From the NCBI GenBank assembly GCA_050732775.1, contig JBOHRN010000010.1, forward strand, positions 1 to 64,000: DNA of 64,000 nucleotides, read 5' to 3'. Below, piece after piece: positions 41,925-49,561 of this stretch. Numbering within the stretch: position 1 is the first letter of the stretch; every line of letters begins with the position of its first letter. This DNA comes from JBOHRN01 sp050732775 (GTDB lineage: Bacteria; Gemmatimonadota; Gemmatimonadetes; Longimicrobiales; Longimicrobiaceae). Made by a program: the position numbers and the translations under genes. Below the pieces are notes generated by a model that worked only from the letters and a program-made list of their open reading frames with translations, made no database searches and was not told the DNA's origin.

Positions 41925-43756
41925 GGCTACTCGAAGTCATCGGGCCCGGACCACGTTGGACGTTTGTGGGAGGCAAGGGTGGGGTGGGCAAGAGTACGGT
42001 GGCCGCGGCGCTGGCCCTTTCCCTGGCCGAACAGGGCGAGCGAACCGCGGTTATCTCGGTGGATCCGGCCCACTCCCTGGGCGACGTACTGGACGCCCCT
42101 CTCTCCGGCCGGCCGGCCGCCGTACCCGGCGCCTCCGGGCTGTACGCCGCCGAGCTAGACGCGGCGGGCGAGCGAGCTCGGCTGATGGAAGAGTGGCGCA
42201 CCCCCCTGCGCCAGATCGTGGACCGTGGCACCTATCTCTCGTCGCACGAGGTGGAGGAGCTGCTGGGGCTGGCCGTCCCCGGCCTAGACGAAGCCGCGGC
42301 CATGCTCCGGCTCCTTACCCTGGACCGGGAGTTACAGCACCTCCGCCGGGTGGTGGTGGACACCGCGCCCACCGGCCACACCTTACGGCTGCTCCGGCTC
42401 CCGGCCGCAGCCGGGGGATGGCTCAGGCCCCTTCACGCCATGCACGAGAAGCACCGCCAGGTGGCCGAACAGCTCTCCGGCCGCCTCCTCGACGACGAAG
42501 AAAGTCACTTTCTGGAGGAGCTGGAGGCGGATCGCCAGCGGCTGGCCGAGCTACTCACCGACGCCGGCCGGCTCCGTTTCGTCATGGTGACCACGCCAGA
42601 AGCGATGGTCCAAGCCGAGACCGAACGGTACCGGCGCGCCCTGCGCGCCGAGGGCGTACCTTTGGGCGGCGTGATCGTCAACCGGGCGGAGCCGGGCGCT
42701 TCTTCTCCGCAGAGCTCGGGCGAGCCGGTGGCGTTCGCGCCGGTGCTAGCGGACGACCCGGTCGGCTTGCAGGCGCTGCGGCGCTTCGCGAGCGCGGCGG
42801 CCCCACACCCCCCCCCGACCCAACCGCCCGCTCCCGGCGGGGAGACGCCGCCTGGTGAGAGGTACTTGCCGCCGGCCGGCCGGCGGCTCTACCTGGTGGC
42901 CGGCAAGGGCGGAGTGGGCAAGAGTACCACCGCCGGAGCGCTGGCGGCGTGGCTGGCGTCGGAAGGGCCGGGCGCGCTCCTCCTCGGTATCGATCCGGCG
43001 GGCTCTCTGGGCGACCTGTTCGGAGTCGAGGTGAGTGCCGAGCCGGTAGCTGCGGCCGGCTTACCCCGGCTGCAGCTGCGAGAGTTGGAGCCGGGAAAGG
43101 CGTGGAAGCGCTTTCGGGAGCGGTACCGGGATCAGATCGACTCCCTCTTCGAGGGCGTGCTCGGGCCGGGGCTCGCGGCCGAATCGGACCGGCGCGTAAT
43201 GGCCGAGCTGGTGGAGCTGGCCCCGCCCGGACTGGACGAGATAATGGCGCTGGTCGAGGTTCTGGAACTGCTCCAAAATGAAAACCGGGCGGTGGTGCTG
43301 GACACGCCTCCCACCGGGCACCTGCTCAGCTTCCTGGAGACTCCCGGGGTGGCGCTGGAGTGGTGTCACGCCCTGCTGCGCGTCCTGCTCCGCTACCGGG
43401 AAGCCACCGGGCTGGGCGAACCCGCCCAAGAGATCCTGGGCGCGGCCCGCCGGCTCGGTGGTCTACGAGAGCTGCTCGCCGACCCGGAGCGGGTAGCCGT
43501 TCTGGTGGTGGCCCTCCCCGAGCGGCTCAGCGTGCCCGAGACGAGGCGTCTGCTGGTGCGGCTACGAGAGCTCCGCTACCGCCCCGACGCTCTGATCGTG
43601 AACCGGCTCCGCGCGGCCGACGAGGGGCCTATAATGCAGGAGCTGAAAGGACTCCAGGGAGTAGACGCACGGGTGGTAGCGCCCGATATGGGGGAGCGGC
43701 CGCGCGGCGTGGAGGCGCTGCTGGAGCTCGCCGCCTCGTGGCGGCGGATGGAGTAG
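41915..43756 (+). CDS. Tandem ArsA/Get3-type ATPase within the gas-vesicle cluster
   Basis: Protein of 613 residues formed by two homologous ATPase halves, like E. coli ArsA. Half 1: P-loop GGKGGVGKST (19-28) and DTAPTGHTLRLLRLP; half 2: P-loop GKGGVGKSTT (330-339) and DTPPTGHLLSFLETP. The DTxPTGHTLRLL motif is diagnostic of ArsA/Get3. There are no arsenic genes nearby (arsB, arsC, arsD, arsR). GTG start overlaps gvpG by 10 nt and the second gvpF/L follows 39 nt later, so it belongs to the gas-vesicle operon. Get3-type ATPases chaperone hydrophobic proteins; a role in handling GvpA is a hypothesis. Confidence 0.9.
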   Translation: MGVGLLEVIGPGPRWTFVGGKGGVGKSTVAAALALSLAEQGERTAVISVDPAHSLGDVLDAPLSGRPAAVPGASGLYAAELDAAGERARLMEEWRTPLRQIVDRGTYLSSHEVEELLGLAVPGLDEAAAMLRLLTLDRELQHLRRVVVDTAPTGHTLRLLRLPAAAGGWLRPLHAMHEKHRQVAEQLSGRLLDDEESHFLEELEADRQRLAELLTDAGRLRFVMVTTPEAMVQAETERYRRALRAEGVPLGGVIVNRAEPGASSPQSSGEPVAFAPVLADDPVGLQALRRFASAAAPHPPPTQPPAPGGETPPGERYLPPAGRRLYLVAGKGGVGKSTTAGALAAWLASEGPGALLLGIDPAGSLGDLFGVEVSAEPVAAAGLPRLQLRELEPGKAWKRFRERYRDQIDSLFEGVLGPGLAAESDRRVMAELVELAPPGLDEIMALVEVLELLQNENRAVVLDTPPTGHLLSFLETPGVALEWCHALLRVLLRYREATGLGEPAQEILGAARRLGGLRELLADPERVAVLVVALPERLSVPETRRLLVRLRELRYRPDALIVNRLRAADEGPIMQELKGLQGVDARVVAPDMGERPRGVEALLELAASWRRME

Positions 43757-43795
43757 GCGCGTGCGAGATTTGCCGGCTACTCTTACCTTGTGGGT

Positions 43796-44590
43796 ATGGC
43801 CGACACACTGGTGTATCTGTACGGCGCCGTAAGCGCTTCAGCCGACACCCCCTCGACCGGCGTCGAGGGGGTGGGAAAGAGTGCGGTTTGGCTGCTCCCC
43901 GCCCCGCCCGTGGCGGGCGTGGTGAGCGAGGTCGCGGCCGCTGCCTTCTCGACCGAGGCCCTGGACCGGAGAACACAAGAGTTGGAGTGGATGGCCGAGC
44001 AGGGGGCGGCGCACGAACGGGTTCTCCTCTGGTTTGCCGACCGGGGGCCAGTGGTCCCTTTCGCCCCCTTCTCCCTGCACGCCGACCGGGAGCGGGCGCG
44101 CGAGCGGCTACAAAGCGAGGGAGAGGGGTTGGCCAGGGTGCTAGACCGGCTGGCCGGGAAGCGGGAGTGGGGGGTGCGGCTCTGGCGCGACGACGCCGTC
44201 GCCAAAGCTGGGCTCGGCAGCACTTCCGGGGAGGTGGCGGCGCTCGACCGGGAGATGGAAGACGCCGCGCCGGGCCGCCGCTTTCTGCTGGAAAGGAAAC
44301 GGAGCAAGCTGCAAGAGCGGGAGTTGGGAGCAGCCACCCGCGAGCTGGCCGAGGGCGTGTACGCGGCCCTCTCTAGGGAGGCCGCGGGCGCGGCGCGGCG
44401 CGCCATCCCCCCCCTCAAGAAAGCGGGCCGGCGGGTGGTGCTCGACGCCTGCTTCCTGGTGTCAGAGGAAGGGTTCGAGCACTTTCGCGAGAAGGTGGGC
44501 GAGGAGCGACGCCGTCTGCGGGGGCGCGGCTTCGAGGTCGACTTCACCGGTCCGTGGCCGCCCTATCACTTCGCGGGCCAGGGTGACTGA
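43796..44590 (+). CDS. gvpL: Gas vesicle protein GvpF/GvpL (second copy)
   Basis: Protein of 264 residues from ATG 43796. More divergent than the first copy but keeps LVYLYGAV, the central PVVPFAPFSLHADRERARERL (matching the 'MxFGTLF' region of GvpF) and the terminal FEVDFTGPWPPYHFAG signature. The two copies probably correspond to GvpF and GvpL; which is which is arbitrary. It ends overlapping the next gene by 8 nt. Confidence 0.87.
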   Translation: MADTLVYLYGAVSASADTPSTGVEGVGKSAVWLLPAPPVAGVVSEVAAAAFSTEALDRRTQELEWMAEQGAAHERVLLWFADRGPVVPFAPFSLHADRERARERLQSEGEGLARVLDRLAGKREWGVRLWRDDAVAKAGLGSTSGEVAALDREMEDAAPGRRFLLERKRSKLQERELGAATRELAEGVYAALSREAAGAARRAIPPLKKAGRRVVLDACFLVSEEGFEHFREKVGEERRRLRGRGFEVDFTGPWPPYHFAGQGD

Positions 44591-45224
44591 GGCCGACGAA
44601 GCGCCGGGCGAGTGGGAGCTGGCCGAGCCCGAGGAGCCCCACTCACTGGCCGACCTGGTCAGCGGCGTGCTAGACCGGGGAGTGGTCGTAAGCGGAGACG
44701 TTACCGTATCCCTGGCCGGGGTAGATCTGGTGTACCTGGGACTCAAGTCAGTGCTCACCTCGGTGGCCAGCGCCCGCGAACGCGGGGCCGGAGCGGGTCC
44801 CGCGGCGGCTATTCCGGAGACCACACCACAGCGGCGGGGGGCGGGCCAGCCAGCGGCTCCTCTCCAGCCGGAGCGGGAAGAGCTTGCCGCCAGCGGAGAG
44901 ACGGCCGGGGCCGGCACCCTTTCCGAGGTGGCGCTCCAGGAGCTGGCCGAGAACCTTCCCGACCGGCTCGACATCGACCCCGACGAGGTCCGCCGCGACC
45001 TGGCCCGGCTTGTGCTAACCATCGTGGAGTTGTTGCGCCAAGTCGTTGAACACCAGGCGGTTCAGCGCATGGATGACGAAGCGCTGCCGGCCGCGCGGGT
45101 GGAGAAGATGGGGCTGGCCCTTCTCCGTCTGGAGGAGACCATGCACGAGCTGAGGGAAATCTTCGGGCTTGCGGCCGAAGAGCTACAGATCGATCTTGGA
45201 CCACTCGGCAAGGTGGTGTCGTGA
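44583..45224 (+). CDS. gvpK: GvpA/J-like domain fused to GvpK
   Basis: Protein of 213 residues, GTG start. Residues about 20-65 (SLADLVSGVLDRGVVVSGDVTVSLAGVDLVYLGLKSVL) follow the GvpA/GvpJ/GvpS pattern of helix-strand-strand-helix. After a 45-residue low-complexity linker, residues about 120-210 match GvpK: LDIDPDEVRRDLARLVLTIVELLRQVVEHQA, RMDDEALPAARVEKMGLALLRLEETMHELREIFGL, DLGPLG. In known clusters these are separate neighbouring genes. GvpK is essential for vesicle formation in several organisms. Confidence 0.88.
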   Translation: MTEADEAPGEWELAEPEEPHSLADLVSGVLDRGVVVSGDVTVSLAGVDLVYLGLKSVLTSVASARERGAGAGPAAAIPETTPQRRGAGQPAAPLQPEREELAASGETAGAGTLSEVALQELAENLPDRLDIDPDEVRRDLARLVLTIVELLRQVVEHQAVQRMDDEALPAARVEKMGLALLRLEETMHELREIFGLAAEELQIDLGPLGKVVS

Positions 45225-45245
45225 GACCTCGTAACCAGGAGAGCC

Positions 45246-45605
45246 GTGGCTGAACCGTATCCGGTGTCCCCATCCCGGCCGCAAGGGCTGGTGGATATCC
45301 TCGACCGCGTGCTCGACAAGGGGTTGGTGGTGGCGGGAGACGTGAAGATCAACCTCGCCAACGTGGAGCTGCTCACCATCCGGGTGCGGCTGTTAGTATG
45401 CTCGATCGACAAGGCCGAGCAGATCGGGCTGGACTGGTGGAAGCGGGACCCGGCCTTCTCGGGGGCGCCACAGGCCGATGCCCTGCCCGGCCAGGTCGAG
45501 TTGGAAGAACGCATCCAATCTCTGGAGCGCCGCCTGGAAGCTAGCGAGCGGAGCAAGAAGCGAGTACCCCGCCGGACCTCCGGCGGGGCCAAGAAAAAGG
45601 GTTGA
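45246..45605 (+). CDS. gvpJ: Gas vesicle protein GvpJ (GvpA-family minor component)
   Basis: Protein of 119 residues, GTG start. GLVDILDRVLDKGLVVAGDVKINLANVELLTIRVRLLVCSIDKAEQIG is the GvpA-family core; the VELLTIRVRLLV variant and the DWWKRDP tail with a basic KKRVPRRTSGGAKKKG end fit GvpJ/GvpM rather than the main shell protein. Such proteins probably form the vesicle tips. Confidence 0.87.
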   Translation: MAEPYPVSPSRPQGLVDILDRVLDKGLVVAGDVKINLANVELLTIRVRLLVCSIDKAEQIGLDWWKRDPAFSGAPQADALPGQVELEERIQSLERRLEASERSKKRVPRRTSGGAKKKG

Positions 45606-45655
45606 GGGGGCTAGGTATCGCTGCGATGGTTTACATCAAACGACAGAGGTGATCG

Positions 45656-45970
45656 ATGGCAGTTGAAAGAGCGCCGGGTGGATCTAGCTTGATCGACGTA
45701 CTCGATCGCGTCCTTGACAAGGGGATCGTGATCGACGCCTACGTCCGTGTCTCCCTGGTCGGTATCGACCTGGTGACGGTGGAGGCGCGGATAGTGGTGG
45801 CGTCGATTGACACCTACCTGAAGTACTCCGAGGCGGTGGGCATAACCGGGCCGGGCCGGACGCGCGAGCTGACGTCCGGGAGCTCCTCGGCGGAGCTGGA
45901 CCGCGTGGTCGCCGAGAACGAGGAGCTAAAGAAAAAGCTCGAGTCCCTTGAGCTAAAATCCACCAGTTGA
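45656..45970 (+). CDS. gvpA: Gas vesicle structural protein GvpA with C-terminal extension
   Basis: Protein of 104 residues. Residues 10-60 (SLIDVLDRVLDKGIVIDAYVRVSLVGIDLVTVEARIVVASIDTYLKYSEAVG) are nearly canonical GvpA, the amphipathic rib-forming shell protein. Typical GvpA is about 70 residues; here a further 35-40 residues end in a charged, probably coiled-coil tail (AELDRVVAENEELKKKLESLEL). AGAGGTGAT precedes the ATG. The histidine kinase gene starts 4 nt after its stop. Confidence 0.93.
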   Translation: MAVERAPGGSSLIDVLDRVLDKGIVIDAYVRVSLVGIDLVTVEARIVVASIDTYLKYSEAVGITGPGRTRELTSGSSSAELDRVVAENEELKKKLESLELKSTS

Positions 45971-45974
45971 GCAG

Positions 45975-48185
45975 TTGGCTTCCGTCTCTTCGGACCCGGC
46001 CAAGGCGTTAGACCTGGTCACCCGCGTGCAGGCCGCTTCCGACCTGGCGGCGGGCGTGGCCGCGGTCATGGACGCGGTACTCGCCCCGCGCGGGGTGCGG
46101 CGGGCCGCCGCCGTGATCGAACGGAAGGGCCGCTTGGAGGTAGTCAAGGGGGTGGGGTGGGGCGAGGAGTCCGTGACCGAGCCCGATGACATTCCGCCCA
46201 GAGTGGAGCAGGTAGTGAGCGAGTGTCTGGGCCCGTACGGTGCCGAAGGGGTGGTAATACCCGATGCGACCGGCAGAGCGTTCGGGATGGAACGTTACAC
46301 GGTACTCCCGTTACCCGCCGCCGGAGAGGAAAAGAGCTGCTTCGGGGCACTCGTCTTTGACCCCGGCACGACCCCGGCCGAGGTGTGGCGGAGCGAGACG
46401 GCCGGACTCATCCAGGTGGCCGGACCAGCCCTGCACCGGCTAGCTGAAATCGAGTCGCTGGCAGTTACCTCCCGCCAGCTCGACCGCCAGCGGGAGCTAC
46501 TCACCTCCCTGGTCAACGCGCTGCCCGACCCGGTCCTGATTACCGATCAGGAGAGCAACGTCTTACTCGAGAACCTCCGCGCCGAAACTCTCTTCACCTC
46601 CGAGGATTCCGATAGCGGCGGCCGCCGCCGCGCGGTCGAGGTCAACAACCTCCTCTTCTCCTCTTTTCTGAGCCGGTTAGAGCTGGGGGGCGATGAGGAG
46701 CGCGCCCGCGAGCTCAACCTGGTGGACCCGAACGAGGGAGGCGACCTCCTCTTCGAAGTCCTCTCTACCCCCCTTCCCTCTTCCCTACTCGGCGAGGAGG
46801 GGGCCACCGTGGCCGTGCTCCGCAACGTGACCGACCTGAAGTTGGCGGTCACCGAGCTGGAACAGCAGTTCAAGCGGGCCCGCCAGGCCGAGCTCCTCTC
46901 CCGCAGGGAGCGCGACCGGCTCAACCTGATCCTGGGCAACGTGGGCGACCCCATCCTGGTCACCGACGGCGGTTCCAACATCGTGCTCATGAACCGGGAG
47001 GCGGAGCGACTCTTTGAGGCGCAGGACGAAGACCCCCGCTCGAATAGGCGCCGGAGCGTGCGCGCCAACGACACCAAATTCACTTCCCTGATCTCGGAGT
47101 TCGCCCTCAGCACCGGGCAGACCCAGAGCGTGGAGCTCGACTTCGCCGACCCCGAGACCTCCAACTCTATCCCCATGGAGCTGGTGTCCGGCAAGATTCT
47201 GAATGAACGGGAAGAGACCACGGCCATCGTATCGATCATCCACGATCGGACCAAGGCGGTGGAGAACGAACGGCTGGCCAGTGAACTGGGCGAGCTGAAC
47301 GAAGACCTGGAAAACCGCGTGCAGGGGGCCACCAGCGAACTGGAGGAGCGCAACCGCCAACTCGAGTGGCAGAGCGTGGAGTTGGCTCGAGCCTACCGGC
47401 TCAAGTCCGAGTTCCTGGCTAGTATGAGCCACGAACTGCGCACCCCCATCAACGCCCTGCTCGGCTACACCTCGCTCATGCGGGACGAGATTTACGGCGA
47501 GCTCAACGACCGGCAGGGCGAGGCGCTAGAGCGTATGTACGGCGCCAGCCAGCACCTCCTGGAGCTGGTCAGCGACATTCTGGACCTGGCCAAGATAGAG
47601 GCGGGAAAGATGCCGGTCCACGTGGAGCAGGTGCAGCTGGACGCCCTGGTGCGGGAGCTGTCCGAAACCATCGAGCCGATGATCCACCGCAAGAAGCTCG
47701 AGTACACCGTCGAGATCGGCGGCGACGTGCCCGCCCTGGAGACCGACCGGACCAAAGTCAAGCAGATTCTCCTCAACCTTCTCTCCAACGCCGTCAAGTT
47801 CACCCCAGAGGGAAAGATTTCAGTGGGCGCCCGGCCCGACGGAGACGAAGCGGTAGAGATCACTGTCTCGGACACCGGCATCGGTATCTCAGAGCAAAAC
47901 CGTGACAAGATCTTCGAAGATTTCCGGCAAGTGGACCAGTCCTCTACCCGCGAGTACGGCGGTACCGGGCTGGGACTCTCCATCACCAAGAAGCTGCTCG
48001 AGCTCCTGGACGGCACCATCTGGGTGGAGTCCGAGGAGGGCAAGGGGTCCACCTTCTTCGTCCGGCTCCCCCTCAAGAGCGAAGAAATCGCCCTGGACGA
48101 CGACGACGTGATCCAGCTGGTCGGCGGGGACGAGCCGCCGGTGGTGGGGTCGCGGCGTGTTGACTCCCCGCGCGCCTCCGGGTAG
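45975..48185 (+). CDS. Soluble sensor histidine kinase (GAF, PAS, PAS, HisKA, HATPase)
   Basis: Protein of 736 residues from TTG 45975, only 4 nt after gvpA. A GAF-like domain (about 20-165), two PAS-type domains (about 175-300 and 320-445), a coiled coil, HisKA with SMSHELRTPINALLGYT (His486) and HATPase with LLNLLSNAVKF, VSDTGIGI, YGGTGLGLSI. No membrane helix: a cytosolic sensor. Weak start codon and poor ribosome site would keep its level far below gvpA on the same transcript. No response-regulator gene adjoins it. Followed by a strong terminator. Confidence 0.9.
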   Translation: MASVSSDPAKALDLVTRVQAASDLAAGVAAVMDAVLAPRGVRRAAAVIERKGRLEVVKGVGWGEESVTEPDDIPPRVEQVVSECLGPYGAEGVVIPDATGRAFGMERYTVLPLPAAGEEKSCFGALVFDPGTTPAEVWRSETAGLIQVAGPALHRLAEIESLAVTSRQLDRQRELLTSLVNALPDPVLITDQESNVLLENLRAETLFTSEDSDSGGRRRAVEVNNLLFSSFLSRLELGGDEERARELNLVDPNEGGDLLFEVLSTPLPSSLLGEEGATVAVLRNVTDLKLAVTELEQQFKRARQAELLSRRERDRLNLILGNVGDPILVTDGGSNIVLMNREAERLFEAQDEDPRSNRRRSVRANDTKFTSLISEFALSTGQTQSVELDFADPETSNSIPMELVSGKILNEREETTAIVSIIHDRTKAVENERLASELGELNEDLENRVQGATSELEERNRQLEWQSVELARAYRLKSEFLASMSHELRTPINALLGYTSLMRDEIYGELNDRQGEALERMYGASQHLLELVSDILDLAKIEAGKMPVHVEQVQLDALVRELSETIEPMIHRKKLEYTVEIGGDVPALETDRTKVKQILLNLLSNAVKFTPEGKISVGARPDGDEAVEITVSDTGIGISEQNRDKIFEDFRQVDQSSTREYGGTGLGLSITKKLLELLDGTIWVESEEGKGSTFFVRLPLKSEEIALDDDDVIQLVGGDEPPVVGSRRVDSPRASG

Positions 48186-48210
48186 ATTCACCCTCAGGAA
48201 CCTCGAGCAA

Positions 48211-48244
48211 CGGTCCCGCCTGTACCGGTAGGGGCCGCTTTTTT
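48211..48244 (+). terminator. Intrinsic terminator after the gas-vesicle/kinase unit
   Basis: CGGTCCC...GGGGCCG stem (7 pairs with one wobble, extended by inner C-G pairs) directly followed by CTTTTTT. It lies 26 nt after the kinase stop and 15 nt before the purA ATG, so it separates the two units and overlaps any purA promoter. Confidence 0.75.
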
Positions 48245-48258
48245 GTGACCGTACTTTC

Positions 48259-49545
48259 ATGCCTGAGAAAACACGCTGCACCGTGGTGGTGGGAGCCCAG
48301 TGGGGCGACGAGGGCAAAGGCAAGATCGTGGACGTGCTGGCCGAGCAGGCCGACCTGGTGGCCCGCTACCAGGGGGGCGCCAACGCCGGACACACCGTGC
48401 ACGTGGGCAAGGAGGAGTTTATCCTGCACCAGATCCCCTCCGGCATCCTCCACCCCGGGTGCCACTGCTTGCTCGGTAACGGTGTGGTGCTGGACCCCTT
48501 CCAGTTTTTCGAGGAGTTAGACGCCCTGGAAGGGCGCGGCGTCGACTGTTCCGGACGCCTCGGGGTCAGCGCCCGCGCGCATCTGCTGCTGGAGTATCAC
48601 AAAGTTCTGGACCTCGCCTCCGAAGAGAGCCGGGGAGAGGGTAAGATCGGTACCACCGGCAAGGGTATCGGCCCCGCTTACGAGGACAAGGTGGCGCGAC
48701 GGGGGCTGCGGGTGGCCGACCTGGCCGACGCCGGGCGCGTCTCCGACGCCGTGCGCCGGGGGGTGGCCCGCGCCAACCGGATGGCGAACGGCGAGAGAGT
48801 GGACGCCGACGGCGTGGTGGACCGGGTGCTGGCACTGCGGGAGCGGCTGCTCCGGTTGGCGGTGGACGCCGGACGGGTTGTCCACGAGCGGCTGCAGCGG
48901 GGCGAGCGGGTTCTCCTGGAGGGAGCGCAAGGTGCGCTCCTGGACGTGGATCACGGTACCTACCCTTATGTGACCTCGTCGAGCACCACCGCGGGAGGAG
49001 CAGCGCTCGGCGTGGGCGTCGGCCCCACCGCCGTCGGCGAGGTGATAGGAGTGGTCAAGGCGTACACCACCCGGGTAGGAGAGGGGCCCCTGCCCACCGA
49101 ACTAGACTCCCCGCTGCAGGAGGAGTTTCGGGAGCGGGCCGGGGAGTTCGGCGCCACCACGGGCCGGCCGCGCAGGTGCGGGTGGTTCGACGCGGTGGTG
49201 GTACGCTACGCCGCGCGGGTGAACGGCCTCACTTCCCTGGCGGTAACCAAGTTGGACATCCTCGACACCCTGGCTGAGATCGAGGTGGCGGTGGGGTACG
49301 AGCTAGACGGTGAGGTGACCGGCGACTTTCCAGCCGACCTGGCGGCGCTGGAGAGGGCCCGGCCCGTATACCAGACCGTGCCGGGGTGGCAGACGTCGTC
49401 GGCGGGGGCGCGGAGCTGGGACGAGCTGCCCGCCCAGGCGCGGGGTTATCTGAGTTGGCTGGAGGAGCTCACCGGCGTACCCGTGGAGTGGGTGTCGGTG
49501 GGCACCCGGCGCGACCAAATCGTGAATGTTCGCGGAGCGCGGTAA
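48259..49545 (+). CDS. purA: Adenylosuccinate synthetase
   Basis: Protein of 428 residues: VVVGAQWGDEGKGKIVDVLAEQADLVARYQGGANAGHTV (GTP/IMP site), GTTGKGIGPAYEDKVARRG, LLEGAQGALLDVDHGTYPYVTSS and TTGRPRRCGWFD. Makes adenylosuccinate from IMP and aspartate. The end overlaps possible upstream starts of the dapF-like gene. Confidence 0.96.
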   Translation: MPEKTRCTVVVGAQWGDEGKGKIVDVLAEQADLVARYQGGANAGHTVHVGKEEFILHQIPSGILHPGCHCLLGNGVVLDPFQFFEELDALEGRGVDCSGRLGVSARAHLLLEYHKVLDLASEESRGEGKIGTTGKGIGPAYEDKVARRGLRVADLADAGRVSDAVRRGVARANRMANGERVDADGVVDRVLALRERLLRLAVDAGRVVHERLQRGERVLLEGAQGALLDVDHGTYPYVTSSSTTAGGAALGVGVGPTAVGEVIGVVKAYTTRVGEGPLPTELDSPLQEEFRERAGEFGATTGRPRRCGWFDAVVVRYAARVNGLTSLAVTKLDILDTLAEIEVAVGYELDGEVTGDFPADLAALERARPVYQTVPGWQTSSAGARSWDELPAQARGYLSWLEELTGVPVEWVSVGTRRDQIVNVRGAR

Positions 49546-49561
49546 CCCGGCCGGCGAGATC

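Noticed and set aside
41915..43756. Arsenite-efflux ATPase annotation
   Set aside because: Sequence is ArsA-type but there are no ars genes and the gene overlaps gvpG, so arsenic detoxification is not the best reading.
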